64,000 nt of DNA from Afipia clevelandensis ATCC 49720 (GCF_000336555.1 NZ_KB375281.1:1599578-1663577), one strand, 5' to 3'. Numbered from the stretch's first letter, positions 9,443 to 18,409 are shown. The notes: generated by a model not told the origin, from the sequence alone. Numbers and translations are program-made.

Positions 9443-9898
9443 GGTCGCACAGGTCCGGAAAGCGGGCGGGTCACCTGAGATAGGCGGCTTTCGCGGTGCG
9501 GTGCAAGCGCGAGGACCCACATGGACAAAAGAAAAGGGAGGGCTTGAAGGCCCTCCCCGGTCTTTGCTTGTTTTGCCGGTCTTTCCGCGCCGTCCGGGTA
9601 TCCCCACCCCTCCCGCGCAATGACCAGGTCGTTTTCCGCCGCCTGTCTTCAACTTGAGTTCTTGGCCAGCGCCGACCCTGGAGAAGACCGGCGATCTGGA
9701 GTGACCGGACACTACCCGGCCTACGTAGATCCACGAAGCTCATAGTTAAATTAATCTTAACAACGCAAACCCGCCGCCCTGCATGGGTTCGGCATGGACG
9801 CTGCACCTCAAGTCCCGCACAAACAGAAAGGGGCCTCGCGGTGCCCGAAAGCGGGACAAACCTGTCCCGCCGTCGTTGTCCGCGGGGCGGGGTTGAGT
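9443..9898. other. Intergenic region with an isolated hairpin
   Basis: These 456 bases between the divergent rhomboid and PAS genes hold no credible gene. A hairpin GGGAGGGC-TTGAAG-GCCCTCCC sits at 9536-9557. Read leftward it is followed by TTTTCTTTTG, so its terminator-like face points toward the rhomboid gene. The last 150 bases before the PAS gene include an A+T-rich patch (about 9743-9770) that could be its promoter. Confidence 0.5.
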
Positions 9899-10465
9899 AT
9901 GAAGCATCCGGCAAATCAGGAATTTTACGCGTATTGGGACCAGAAGCGCGCGGGCGCCCTCGCCCCGGAGCGCAGCGACCTGGAACCCGAACAGGTCCGG
10001 CATCTGCTTGGCGACATCTTTGTCCTGTCCTGCGATCTGGCCGCCGGCTACCCGTTTCGGGTGGCGGGAACCCGGATGTGCGCCCTGCTCGGCACCGACC
10101 TGAAGGGGCAGAGCTTCCTGAATCTGTTCCGCGAAGCCGACCGCGACGAGATCGCCGATCTTCTCGGGATCGTGTCGGAGGAAACCCAGCCCACCGTCGC
10201 CGGCCTGACCAGCATCGCCCCCGATGGCGGCCGTTTCCATCTTGAACTGCTGCTGCTGCCGTTCAGCGCCCGCTCGCATAGCCCCGTCAGCCTGACCGGA
10301 CTGCTCGCCCCCCTCACGTCCCTCGAGGGGGCGCAGGCCTATGGCAACCTGAAAGATTTCAGCCTGACCTCGTGGCGTCATCTCGAACAGGACCGCGGCC
10401 GTGCGCGCGCGCTGCGCAAGTGGTCGCTGATCCGCGGCCTCACCGTCTACGAGGGCCTGCGCTAA
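9899..10465 (+). CDS. PAS-fold protein (PAS_5 type)
   Basis: A 188-residue soluble protein. EFYAYWDQKRAG and LLGDIFVLSCD near the N-terminus, followed by AGTRMCALLGTDLKGQSFL, are typical of the alphaproteobacterial PAS_5 (PF07310) proteins. These are stand-alone sensory folds without an output domain. No kinase, HTH or GGDEF domain follows. ATG at 9899 is used; upstream codons to 9794 are not family-like. It is followed after 87 bases by a double PilZ gene, so the pair may act in one signalling step, but that is inference. Confidence 0.75.
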   Translation: MKHPANQEFYAYWDQKRAGALAPERSDLEPEQVRHLLGDIFVLSCDLAAGYPFRVAGTRMCALLGTDLKGQSFLNLFREADRDEIADLLGIVSEETQPTVAGLTSIAPDGGRFHLELLLLPFSARSHSPVSLTGLLAPLTSLEGAQAYGNLKDFSLTSWRHLEQDRGRARALRKWSLIRGLTVYEGLR

Positions 10466-10552
10466 GTCAGCACGGTTCCCGTATAGCTAACGCCTCATTA
10501 ACCCTGTGCACCGTAAGGTTCATCATACCGAAAAACCGGTTGACCGGTGTTG

Positions 10553-11170
10553 ATGATGGCGTTGGTGCAAAGACAATCAATCCGTCCGTCCGCTCAGGAG
10601 CGGCGGCGCTTTCAGCGCGTGAAGGTTCACCTGCTCGGCCGCTACATGCTGTCGGACCGGCGTGAATTCCCATGCCAAGTCATCAATATGTCTCCCGGCG
10701 GCCTTGCGATGCTGGCGCCCGGCATCGGCAATGTCGGTGAGCGCGTCGTCGCCTATCTCGATCACATCGGCCGTGTCGAAGGCAAGATCACACGCCTGCT
10801 CGACAACGGCTTCGCTATGACGGTCGGCGCGACCCCGCGCAAGCGCGACAAGCTCGCCGCCCAGCTCACCTGGCTGGCCAATCGCCAGATCCTCAATTTG
10901 CCGGAAGACCGCCGCCACGACCGCATCGTGCCGCGCAATCCGATGTCGATCCTCAAGTTCGACGACGGCCGCGCCATGGCCTGCCGGATCATCGACCTGT
11001 CGCTGTCCGGCGCGGCGCTCGCCGCGGAGATCAAGCCGCTGGTCGGCGAGCCGGTCATGCTCGGCCGGGTGCAGGCCCGCGTGGTCCGCCACCTCGAAGA
11101 AGGCTTCGCGATCGAGTTCGTTCACGCGCAGCTTCCCGAGACTGTCGAAGACAACGTAAGCGCGCAGTAA
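10553..11170 (+). CDS. Tandem PilZ-domain protein
   Basis: About 205 residues containing two PilZ-like units. The first has RRRFQR with NMSPGG (RxxxR plus NxSxxG), the residues that bind cyclic di-GMP. The second has RRHDR with DLSLSG, a complete-looking set as well. Stand-alone PilZ proteins relay cyclic di-GMP to motility or exopolysaccharide machines. A GGDEF/EAL protein lies 33 kb away in this window but no direct link is implied. The start is uncertain among GTG 10547, ATG 10553 and ATG 10556. A strong terminator follows. Confidence 0.88.
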   Translation: MMALVQRQSIRPSAQERRRFQRVKVHLLGRYMLSDRREFPCQVINMSPGGLAMLAPGIGNVGERVVAYLDHIGRVEGKITRLLDNGFAMTVGATPRKRDKLAAQLTWLANRQILNLPEDRRHDRIVPRNPMSILKFDDGRAMACRIIDLSLSGAALAAEIKPLVGEPVMLGRVQARVVRHLEEGFAIEFVHAQLPETVEDNVSAQ

Positions 11171-11205
11171 AGAGCCGCGGTTACCCATTTCTGATTTTGA
11201 GGCCG

Positions 11206-11247
11206 ATCAGGGCGATACCCGCATCCGGGTATCGCCCTGATGCTTTT
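11206..11247 (+). terminator. Rho-independent terminator after the PilZ gene
   Basis: A 16-bp perfect stem (11206-11221 with 11226-11241) closes a CATC loop and is followed by GCTTTT. It lies 35 bases past the PilZ stop. Confidence 0.85.
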
Positions 11248-11501
11248 GGCGTGCCCTGTCACCCGCCGTCGTGCCGCTTTTGGACACCGGCAAAACGCGA
11301 TGGAGATCAATCGCTTGCGGGATGATAGATAAAATTTGAATCAAATTCGATTATCTCGAATTTTATGCGTATTTTATTCAAGTATAGATCGAGTTCGCTG
11401 CGTCTTTTACTTGTATTCGTCTCAATTGTACTTTGACGACTTAGCGGCGGTTCAAATCCTTTGTGTGAAAAGTGGTCCCAACAAGAAAAACGGGGGCCAC
11501 A
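11242..11501. promoter_or_regulatory. A+T-rich leader with nested palindromes before the BTLCP gene
   Basis: About 260 bases carry no gene, and 11330-11470 is far richer in A+T than the surroundings. Overlapping inverted repeats occur: AATTTGA-A-TCAAATT (11333-11347), AATTCGA/TCGAATT (11344-11350 with 11356-11362), and outer arms ATAAAATT/AATTTTAT (11329-11336 with 11359-11366). This could be a regulator- or H-NS-like-protein-binding promoter, or a structured 5' leader. Confidence 0.4.
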
Positions 11502-12122
11502 ATGTTTTCAATTCGTGGACGGGGAGCGGGTCTGGCGGTTGCCGCCAGCCTTTTCGGAATGACGATTGCGGCGCAGGCCGCGAACGAGCGCGTTCTTTAC
11601 GCAAGCCTTGGTGACGCGACACGCGCGCCGATCGGCTGGGTGGAATTCTGCAACGACAATCCGCGCGATTGCCGGGTCGGCGCGACGCAGGCCCGCGACA
11701 TCGTGATGACGCAGACCGCGTGGAAGGATCTGTTGCGGGTCAATCGCTGGGTCAACGAGACCGTCAAGCCGATGACCGACATGGATCACTGGGGCGTTAT
11801 CGAGAAGTGGTCGTATCCGACCGACGGATATGGCGATTGCGAGGACTATGTCCTCTTGAAGCGCAAGATGCTGATGGACGCCGGATGGCCGCGCGAAGCG
11901 CTGCTGATCACGGTGGTGCGCGACAAGAAGGGCGAAGGCCACGCGGTGCTGACCGTGAAGACCGACAAGGGCGAGTTCGTTCTCGACAATCAGAACGAGG
12001 ACGTCGTCGCCTGGACCGACACCGGCTACCGCTTCGTGAAGCGGCAGTCGCAGAACGATCCGAATACGTGGGTGTCGCTGGGCGACTCGCGTCCCGCCGT
12101 CGCCACCGCAAGTTCACGCTGA
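11502..12122 (+). CDS. BTLCP transglutaminase-like cysteine proteinase
   Basis: A 206-residue secreted protein of the bacterial transglutaminase-like cysteine proteinase family (PF06035), related to LapG. A signal peptide precedes AANERVLY (cut near residue 27). The catalytic triad is visible: Cys113 in YGDCEDYVLLKR, His147 in GHAVLTV, Asp162 in FVLDNQ. LapG relatives act in the periplasm and clip adhesins under cyclic di-GMP control; no LapD or adhesin gene is next to this one. ATG 11502 is used, with an earlier in-frame codon at 11472 less likely. A strong terminator follows at 12232. Confidence 0.92.
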   Translation: MFSIRGRGAGLAVAASLFGMTIAAQAANERVLYASLGDATRAPIGWVEFCNDNPRDCRVGATQARDIVMTQTAWKDLLRVNRWVNETVKPMTDMDHWGVIEKWSYPTDGYGDCEDYVLLKRKMLMDAGWPREALLITVVRDKKGEGHAVLTVKTDKGEFVLDNQNEDVVAWTDTGYRFVKRQSQNDPNTWVSLGDSRPAVATASSR

Positions 12123-12231
12123 GATTTGGAGCATGGCCGCAACGCCATGCTCAAAAAATGGATACTTGAAAAGATAGGAACACACGACCCGGTCGTATCC
12201 CCACCCCTCCCCGTCCCAGACCGGTTCGTGC

Positions 12232-12273
12232 GCGGCCGAGCTTCCCCCAAAGCTCGGCCGCAACTTTTTTTTT
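12232..12273 (+). terminator. Rho-independent terminator after the BTLCP gene
   Basis: GCGGCCGAGCTT (12232-12243) pairs perfectly with AAGCTCGGCCGC (12250-12261). Nine T bases follow at 12265-12273. Confidence 0.9.
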
Positions 12274-12297
12274 GGAACGGATGACGCCGCGGACTTG

Positions 12298-12690
12298 CTA
12301 TCGCGGCAGTGTCAGCGGCAGCAATTCGCGCAGCCGCGGATCGCGCAGGTAAAGCCCGCCCCATGTCATGACACCGAGCAGCAGGCAAATGAGCTGCGGC
12401 GGTGAGCCGAATTCACCGAGCCGAAAGTGCGTGCAGATCGCGCCGCCGAGAAAGGCCGTGGTCAGGATGGCCCCGAGATAGACCGTGCGCGGAATCGCAT
12501 AAAGAACGCCGCAGACAAGCATGATGATGCCGAGCGGCACGGCAAGGCTCATCGGAAATCCGGTCGCATCCATCGGCTCTTTCAGCAAGTGCGGTGCGAA
12601 CAACTGGATACCGCCGTCGGCAAGCAACGCCAGCACCACGAGGGCACTGATGACATCGCCAATCCAGTTGGCTGCGGTCTTCTGCGCCAT
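12298..12690 (-). CDS. DoxX-like small membrane protein
   Basis: A 130-residue protein with four hydrophobic helices, beginning MAQKTAANWIGDVISALVVL. The pattern of helices, with ADGGIQLFAP after TM1 and GAILTTAFLGGAICTHFR in TM3, fits the DoxX-like family (PF13564). Their biochemical role is poorly known. The ATG at 12690 is supported by an excellent AAAGGAGATATC ribosome-binding site. The frame is open upstream to 12813 but that part is not family-like. Convergent with the BTLCP gene across the terminator. Confidence 0.82.
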   Translation of the reverse strand: MAQKTAANWIGDVISALVVLALLADGGIQLFAPHLLKEPMDATGFPMSLAVPLGIIMLVCGVLYAIPRTVYLGAILTTAFLGGAICTHFRLGEFGSPPQLICLLLGVMTWGGLYLRDPRLRELLPLTLPR

Positions 12691-12905
12691 GATATCTCCT
12701 TTTGTCACAATGATTTTTTGAAGCGGCCGCGCCGGCGGGCACGCAACATTCCGTCGCCCGCCGCGATGAATTGCGGAAAGACGCGATGGGCCACGGACAG
12801 GCCGGCGCGTCAATGGACGATTGGTTGCAAATCAGCGGTTAAAATAAATGCGGCGCCACTTGAAATGGCAAGCACCCCGCATGGGAAAAGATTCGCAAGC
12901 GCGCG

Positions 12906-13436
12906 TCAGCCGATCTTCTTCAGTCCCGCCTTGAAGCGCTTGCCGTTGTGAACGTAATGCGCGGCGCCATAGGTCATGGCGGTGACCTGCTCCGGCGTCA
13001 GCGTCTTGATCACGCGGGCGGGCGCGCCGATCACAAGCGAGCGGTCCTCGAATGTCTTGCCTTCGGTGATGACGGACCCCGCGCCGACGATGCATCCCTT
13101 CCCGACGCGCGCGCCGTTCATGATGATCGCACCCATGCCGATCAGTGCGCCGTCCTCGATGGTGCAGCCGTGCAGGATGACATTATGGCCGATGGTGCAA
13201 TTGGTGCCGATGGTCAGCGGAAATCCGGGGTCGGTGTGAAAGGTGCAGTTGTCCTGCACGTTCGATCCCTCGCCGATCTCGATCAGTTCATTGTCGCCGC
13301 GCAGCACCGATCCGAACCAGACGCTGGCGTTGGTCTTCAGGCGCACATTGCCGATCACCGTCGCGGTCTCGGCGATGAAGTATTGCCCGTCGGGAGGAAG
13401 TTGCGGGGATTTTCCGTCAAGTTCGTAGATCGCCAT
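12906..13436 (-). CDS. Gamma-carbonic-anhydrase-like hexapeptide protein
   Basis: A 176-residue left-handed beta-helix protein of the YrdA/PaaY/CaiE group. GDNELIEIGEGSNVQDNC and the following hexapeptide repeats carry His residues at the gamma-CA metal positions (FHTDPGFPL, IGHNVILHGC). Members form trimers that bind zinc or iron; some hydrate CO2, others are thioesterases or of unknown activity. ATG 13436 is preceded by AAGGAG at an 8-base spacing. The C-terminal helix (TPEQVTAMTYGAAHYVHNG) is the usual capping helix. Confidence 0.9.
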   Translation of the reverse strand: MAIYELDGKSPQLPPDGQYFIAETATVIGNVRLKTNASVWFGSVLRGDNELIEIGEGSNVQDNCTFHTDPGFPLTIGTNCTIGHNVILHGCTIEDGALIGMGAIIMNGARVGKGCIVGAGSVITEGKTFEDRSLVIGAPARVIKTLTPEQVTAMTYGAAHYVHNGKRFKAGLKKIG

Positions 13437-13504
13437 TCATGGTCTCCTTTGCGGCGACCATGCCACGAAAAAAGCGTCTCTGGCGAGAGGATGGAGACGA
13501 ATGA

Positions 13505-13834
13505 TCAGGCGAGAATGCCGGCGCTTTCCAGCAGCATCAGCACGAACGTGCCGGACATCATGCTCCAGAATCCGGCGATGACGGTGGCTGCCGCGACGAA
13601 CTGAACCCGGCGGCCTTCCAGCGTGCGGCCACGCACCGTATTGCGCATGATGATGAAGGGCGCGGCGAACACCAGAAACGGCACCGCGGCGAAAGCCTTG
13701 GACGTCGCGTCCTGCATCAGCAGTCCGAAGCCCGGCGGCTTTTCCATCAGCGCCTGAAAGCCGCTGTTGAGCGCTCCCGCCACAGCAAATCCGATGAAAA
13801 GGGCAAAGAAGGAATTCAACGCTTCGGGCGACAT
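13505..13834 (-). CDS. Small three-helix membrane protein, unknown function
   Basis: A 109-residue hydrophobic protein starting MSPEALNSFFALFIG. Three membrane segments are predicted by eye at about 8-28, 48-64 and 78-105. A short amphipathic stretch (ALMEKPPGFGLLMQDATSK) lies between the first two. The family is not recognised with confidence. It lies 68 bases after the gamma-CA-like gene's start in the same direction and could be its promoter-proximal partner. Start at 13834 is a guess; no clear Shine-Dalgarno. Confidence 0.6.
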   Translation of the reverse strand: MSPEALNSFFALFIGFAVAGALNSGFQALMEKPPGFGLLMQDATSKAFAAVPFLVFAAPFIIMRNTVRGRTLEGRRVQFVAAATVIAGFWSMMSGTFVLMLLESAGILA

Positions 13835-14088
13835 CTGACACGTCCAACGCACGCGACCACTTGGAGGCCACCGCGCGGCGGCCTCCCTAGGCATCGCAAA
13901 ATGCCGCCGCGCCCGCCAGCTTATCCTTAAGGAAGGGTTAACGCGGCGCCGCCGCCCGGCTGTCCGCGCATGGCTCCGGCCCGCATGCCCTCATGCGGAA
14001 CCACAGGAAATCCCCCAGCGCGTGGCATACTCCCGGCGATTCGGCCCGCCTCTTGCGGGCCTCAACTCCAATGTTCTGACGCCCGGTC

Positions 14089-14802
14089 ATGGCTCTGTTT
14101 TCATCCGCATCGTCCCGCCCCGCTCCTGCGCGCGCCGCCCGCCGCAGCCACGTTGTGCCGTTTCTGGTCATGGGCGCGATTGGCGCAAGCGCGGTCGCCG
14201 TGGTGGCGTATCTGCTCTGGCCGACCTGGGGAATCGAGAAGGCCGGCGATCCCGACCGGCTGCCGATCAGCATCGGCGGCACGCTGTTCAACGTGCCGAC
14301 CAAGGCGATCCGGGTGAAACTGCAAAAGCGCACCGGCCCGCAGGAGCGCGTCGATATCAGCCTCATCTATCCGTCCTTGGAAGCGCCCGAAGCACGGCGG
14401 CCGGTCAGCGCGGAAACAGTGGAAGAAAACCTGCCCGAGATAGACCGGATTTTTCTCTCGATCGCCGCGCATCACGATGCCATTTCGCCGGACGAGCGCA
14501 CGCGCACGATCTATCCGCGTTATCTCGATCCGAATGCCGGACGCCTGCAGGACGGTTTGAGCATCCGCCCGTTCCGCGACAACACGCCCTATGCAAACGA
14601 GGATCTGGTTTACGCCTCTTCGCCGCTGATCATCGCGCGCTGCACACGCGATGGGAAAACACCCGGCATGTGCCTCAGCGAAAGGCGGATCGAAGGCGCG
14701 GACCTGACGTTCCGTTTCCCGCGCGACTGGCTGTCGAAATGGCGGGATATGGCCGGCGCGATGGACCGGATCGTCGCCCGGATGCGCACGCCGCACGGCT
14801 GA
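14089..14802 (+). CDS. Membrane-anchored protein of unknown function
   Basis: A 237-residue protein. An Arg-rich cytoplasmic N-tail (about 20 residues) precedes one transmembrane helix (about 22-44, ending YLLWPTWG); the rest is a soluble, presumably periplasmic domain. The domain has two Cys residues in a short hairpin-like segment (IARCTRDGKTPGMCLSERR) that could form a disulfide. No family recognised. It ends 18 bases before a bidirectional terminator shared with the DUF3126 gene. Confidence 0.65.
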   Translation: MALFSSASSRPAPARAARRSHVVPFLVMGAIGASAVAVVAYLLWPTWGIEKAGDPDRLPISIGGTLFNVPTKAIRVKLQKRTGPQERVDISLIYPSLEAPEARRPVSAETVEENLPEIDRIFLSIAAHHDAISPDERTRTIYPRYLDPNAGRLQDGLSIRPFRDNTPYANEDLVYASSPLIIARCTRDGKTPGMCLSERRIEGADLTFRFPRDWLSKWRDMAGAMDRIVARMRTPHG

Positions 14803-14820
14803 TCCTCCTGCCCAAAAACG

Positions 14821-14848
14821 AAAATGCCCGGCAAGCGCCGGGCATTTT
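14821..14848. terminator. Bidirectional rho-independent terminator
   Basis: AAAATGCCCGGC (14821-14832) pairs with GCCGGGCATTTT (14837-14848) around AAGC. A-tract and T-tract flank both sides, so it can end both the rightward gene at 14802 and the leftward DUF3126 gene ending at 14870. Confidence 0.88.
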
Positions 14849-14869
14849 GACTCAACGAGGCTGAAAGGC

Positions 14870-15088
14870 TCAGACCTCTTCCTCGATGTCGGTTTCGAGG
14901 ATGGCCATCTGGAACTGGAAGGACCGGTCATCATCCTCGTCATCGACGAACAGCACGCCGATGAATTCCTCGCCGATATACACCTCGGCGGAATCGTCCT
15001 TCTTCGGACGCGGCACGACGCGGATTTTCGGATTGCCGAACAGGCGCTTCAGATAAGCGTCGAGTTTCCTGACTTCTGTAACGTCCAC
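14870..15088 (-). CDS. DUF3126 family protein
   Basis: A 72-residue acidic cytosolic protein. LDAYLKRLFGNPKIRVV, then SAEVYIGEEFIGVLF and DDEDDDRSFQFQMAIL, match the strongly conserved DUF3126 family of alphaproteobacteria essentially end to end. Function unknown. It is upstream of nothing in its own direction except the shared terminator. cysE lies 100 bases upstream in the same orientation and may be co-transcribed. Confidence 0.93.
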   Translation of the reverse strand: MDVTEVRKLDAYLKRLFGNPKIRVVPRPKKDDSAEVYIGEEFIGVLFVDDEDDDRSFQFQMAILETDIEEEV

Positions 15089-15188
15089 GGGCGTTTCTCC
15101 AACTGAACAGTCTATGTTGGCGACAGCTTTAAAACGATCCGGCGCAGACTGCTAGGCCTGCGCCGCCATAAATCGCAATCTGTTTGAG

Positions 15189-16010
15189 TCAGATGCCGCC
15201 GTTGAGCATCTGGTTCATGGTACGCGACGGCTCGGAACAGCCCGCCTCGCCGACGATCTTCGCCGGCACGCCTGCGACCGTGACATTGTTCGGCACGTCC
15301 TTCAGGACCACCGAGCCGGACGCCACGCGTGCGCAGTGGCCGACTTCGATATTGCCGAGAATCTTCGCGCCGGCGCCGAGCATGACGCCGCGGCGGATTT
15401 TCGGATGCCGGTCCTCGTTTTCCTTGCCGGTGCCGCCCAGCGTCACACCGTGCAGGATCGAGACATCATCCTCGATCACCGCCGTCTCGCCGACGACGAA
15501 CCCTGTGGCATGGTCGAGGAAAATGCCGCGGCCGATGCGCGCCGCCGGATTGATGTCGGTCTGGAATTCCGCGGACGAACGGCTCTGGATGTAATAGGCG
15601 AAATCCTTGCGGCCGTTGTTGTAAAGCCAGTGCGCGAGACGGTGCGCCTGAATGGCGTGGAAGCCCTTGAAGTAGAGCAGCGCGTCGATGAAGCGCGACA
15701 CCGCGGGATCGCGGTCGTACACGGCGACAAGATCGGCGCGAAAGGCGTTGCCGAGATCGGGATCTGCTTCGAGCGCGTCGTTATAGGCCTGGCGGATCAG
15801 ATCGCCCGACAGCGCGGAGTGATCGAGACGTTCGGCGATACGATGCACCACCGCGTCCTCAAGCCGATCGTGATGCAGCACGCTGGAATAGATGAAGGTC
15901 GCAAGCTCGGGCTCGCGCTGCACGATGGCCTCGGCCTCGTCGCGAATACGGCTCCAGACAGGATCGACGGTGGAAAGAACCGCCTTCGTATCGAGGTGAT
16001 GCTTGGCCAT
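15189..16010 (-). CDS. cysE: Serine O-acetyltransferase
   Basis: A 273-residue enzyme that acetylates L-serine with acetyl-CoA, the first step of cysteine synthesis. The N-terminal helical domain (to about residue 145) has FKGFHAIQAHRLAHWLY. The C-terminal left-handed beta-helix carries GIFLDHATGFVVGETAVI with the catalytic His, HGVTLGGTGK, and DRHPKIRRGVMLGAGAKILG. The tail AGCSEPSRTMNQMLNGGI ends in Ile, as needed to bind cysteine synthase CysK. ATG 16010 gives MAKHHLDTK; codons upstream to 16076 are not CysE-like. A short inverted repeat (TTCTCC/GGAGAA) lies at 16106-16124, upstream. Confidence 0.95.
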   Translation of the reverse strand: MAKHHLDTKAVLSTVDPVWSRIRDEAEAIVQREPELATFIYSSVLHHDRLEDAVVHRIAERLDHSALSGDLIRQAYNDALEADPDLGNAFRADLVAVYDRDPAVSRFIDALLYFKGFHAIQAHRLAHWLYNNGRKDFAYYIQSRSSAEFQTDINPAARIGRGIFLDHATGFVVGETAVIEDDVSILHGVTLGGTGKENEDRHPKIRRGVMLGAGAKILGNIEVGHCARVASGSVVLKDVPNNVTVAGVPAKIVGEAGCSEPSRTMNQMLNGGI

Positions 16011-16146
16011 GGGCACAGTCCGGCTGATGAACGTTGAGGATATCTTACCACATAATGGGCGGACGGAAGGCCGCAACGGTTGCCAAGGTTGACGCGGGAA
16101 TAATGTTCTCCTTTCGCCGGAGAATAATTATCTACGCCGCGCGAGA

Positions 16147-16899
16147 TCAGCCATGCCGGCCAAGGAACTCCAGTACGCCGTCCTTGTAAACCCGGTCGCC
16201 GACCGCGCGCATGTGGTCGCGGTTTGGAATATCAAGCACTTGCGACCCCGGAATGACGTCGGAGAGACGCTGCGCCGAGCCTGCAATGTCATCGGTGGTG
16301 CCCACCGCGATCAGTGTGGGGACGGAAATGGCCGCCGCTTCGTCGCGCGTCATCAACCGCCGCGAGCCGCGCAGGCACGCCGCAAGCGCCCTGCGATCCG
16401 AGCGGGTCTGATCTGCAAACGCCCTAAACGTGCGTCCGACCGGATCGGTGACATCGTCGAGGGACGCAGCTTCGAGTGCGGAGGCGACATTCTCGCCCGG
16501 TCCGCCGCCTTCGATCAGGCCCATGCCGATGCCGCCGAGGATGATGTTGCGCAGGCGCTCCGGGCTGCGCTGTCCGAGATAGGCCGTGATACGTCCGCCC
16601 ATCGAGTAGCCCATCATGTCCGCGCGTTCGATGTTCAGATGATCCATCAGCGAGCGCACGTCACTGGCCATGGTGCCGATGTGATAGTCTTCGGAGTCAT
16701 ACAGCTTGGTCGACTCGCCATGCCCGCGCAGATCGAGCGCAATCACGCGGCGTCCGGCTTTTGTCAGTGTCGACGTCCATCCCGGATAGGCCCAGTTCAC
16801 GTTCTTGCTCGATGCAAATCCGTGGACCAGGACGATCGGATCGCCCTCGCCTTCATCGAGATAGGAAAGCTCAACGGAGCCGTTGTGAAAACTCGGCAT
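16147..16899 (-). CDS. Alpha/beta-fold hydrolase
   Basis: A 250-residue hydrolase. VLVHGFASS forms the oxyanion strand, GYSMGG holds the nucleophile Ser99, VGTTDDIAG the acid, and NRDHMRAVG the catalytic His. DLRGHGEST is the usual strand-4 motif. It has no signal peptide. The specific substrate (ester, lactone or C-C bond) cannot be told. It is followed by cysE in the same direction after 136 bases. Confidence 0.9.
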   Translation of the reverse strand: MPSFHNGSVELSYLDEGEGDPIVLVHGFASSKNVNWAYPGWTSTLTKAGRRVIALDLRGHGESTKLYDSEDYHIGTMASDVRSLMDHLNIERADMMGYSMGGRITAYLGQRSPERLRNIILGGIGMGLIEGGGPGENVASALEAASLDDVTDPVGRTFRAFADQTRSDRRALAACLRGSRRLMTRDEAAAISVPTLIAVGTTDDIAGSAQRLSDVIPGSQVLDIPNRDHMRAVGDRVYKDGVLEFLGRHG

Positions 16900-16997
16900 C
16901 TTGTCGTCCAGTGTTCGCGGGGGGTGAAATGTGGCCGAAGCGGCGACGATACAGGGGCGAGAAGTTTATCCGGATGAGTCGCGCATGACCAGTGCGG

Positions 16998-18122
16998 TCA
17001 GACGCTCTGAAGCGCCTGCGCAGCCGCGAGTTCACGCCGCGCGCGCTTGAGTTTCGAGCGTTGAATCCACGCCAGTGTCAGCCGCTCGGTCGTGGCCTTG
17101 ATCGAGGCGATAAATCCGAACAGCGCCAACAATGCGGCGAACACCCACCAAGCAAGATTGAACGCGCCCGCGGTCAGCAGCAGCGCACTGCGTCCGAGAA
17201 TCTTGATGATGGCGCGAGTCTGGCCGCCCTTGGATTCCGCAAGCCGCGCCGCGCGCGCGACATCCTTCGGTCCGTCCGCGATGCGCAGCACATCGAGCGC
17301 GCCCTTGGTCCCGGCCTTCTCACCGACACGGCCGACGTCTTTCGCAAGCCGCACCAGCGCACCGGCCTTCTCCGCCTTGAACGCCGCCTTCATCGCGGTG
17401 ATGGTCTGACGTGGATGCGCAAGCGACGCGTCGGCGACAGCCTTCTGCAGCATCGGCGCATCGACCACGCCGCGCGCCGAACGGCCCGCCCATTCGGTCA
17501 GACCGGCACCGAGCCGTCCGACCTTGCGTGCATCCTTCACCATGGTCAGACCGGCGCGAACCGGAGTCGCTCCGCCAGCGGAGACATAAGTCGCTGCCGT
17601 CACCACAAGACCGACACTGGCAAGGCCGAGCACAAGCCGGTCGGCGTCCTCGCCCATGGCCAGCCGCTTGCCTTCACGCACCACATCGCGGATGTCGCCG
17701 AACACGAAAAGATCGCCCGCGACCGTGCCGGAGAGGCTGGCGACGTCATCGGCTTCGCCGGTCACAAGCCCGGTGGCAAAACGCCTCGCCACGCTGGCGG
17801 TGGAATTCTCGTCCGCGACCGCGGCATCGACACGCGCGCTGACGCCCTCCGGCAACGCAATACCCTTGTCCCGCGCCAGGTCGGCAAAACTGTTGGCCAG
17901 ATCGGCATCCCCGGCCTGCAAGGCCTGTTCGGCTCCCTGCCCAAGCGCGGCGGGATTCGTTCGCAAGGCGGAATTGATCCGCCCATCTGACAGGGCTGCG
18001 GGATCGTCCTGCGCCAACAGCAGGCTACCGGCCTCGCGGGCATGCGGCCATAACGCGGCAAATACCGCCGCCGATGCGACGGCGCCCGCCATCGTCAAAC
18101 CGATGCGCCAGGACAATTTCAT
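16998..18122 (-). CDS. Membrane protein of unknown function, alanine-rich
   Basis: A 374-residue protein with an N-terminal signal anchor (MKLSWRIGLTMAGAVASAA). A helical Ala-rich central part follows, with a probable membrane segment near VLGLASVGLVVTAATYVSAG. A long hydrophobic stretch comes near the end (LLLTAGAFNLAWWVFAALLA), and the tail is basic (RSKLKRARRELAAAQ). Repeated mentions of Asp/Lys-rich helices suggest a coiled envelope protein, but no family is recognised. ATG 18122 is chosen for the signal anchor; GGAGG lies 10 bases upstream. Confidence 0.65.
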   Translation of the reverse strand: MKLSWRIGLTMAGAVASAAVFAALWPHAREAGSLLLAQDDPAALSDGRINSALRTNPAALGQGAEQALQAGDADLANSFADLARDKGIALPEGVSARVDAAVADENSTASVARRFATGLVTGEADDVASLSGTVAGDLFVFGDIRDVVREGKRLAMGEDADRLVLGLASVGLVVTAATYVSAGGATPVRAGLTMVKDARKVGRLGAGLTEWAGRSARGVVDAPMLQKAVADASLAHPRQTITAMKAAFKAEKAGALVRLAKDVGRVGEKAGTKGALDVLRIADGPKDVARAARLAESKGGQTRAIIKILGRSALLLTAGAFNLAWWVFAALLALFGFIASIKATTERLTLAWIQRSKLKRARRELAAAQALQSV

Positions 18123-18409
18123 TGAGGAATAACCCTCCACCGGCCCAGAAGGTCCGGACTTGGTGACTTTGCGATGACATGGTGCGCCGTTTTTCGGACA
18201 CAACCTCCCCTCCGAAAGAAGGGCTTTCCCAACGCGGCAGGATTGTGTCGAATTCACACGCTGACTTCTGGGGCGAATGGACGAATCCAGCTCCACTATC
18301 TAGGAATAAACGGTATTGCCCGGTATGTTGCAGAGCAGTGGCTGCGTCGCCGCTGTGGGCCGGGTTTTGGGCAAACGACGCAGAAGACCAGGATTGGGGT
18401 AGAGCTACC

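Noticed and set aside
16106-16124. TTCTCC/GGAGAA inverted repeat upstream of cysE as a regulatory site
   Set aside because: Only six-base arms and the outer bases do not pair well.
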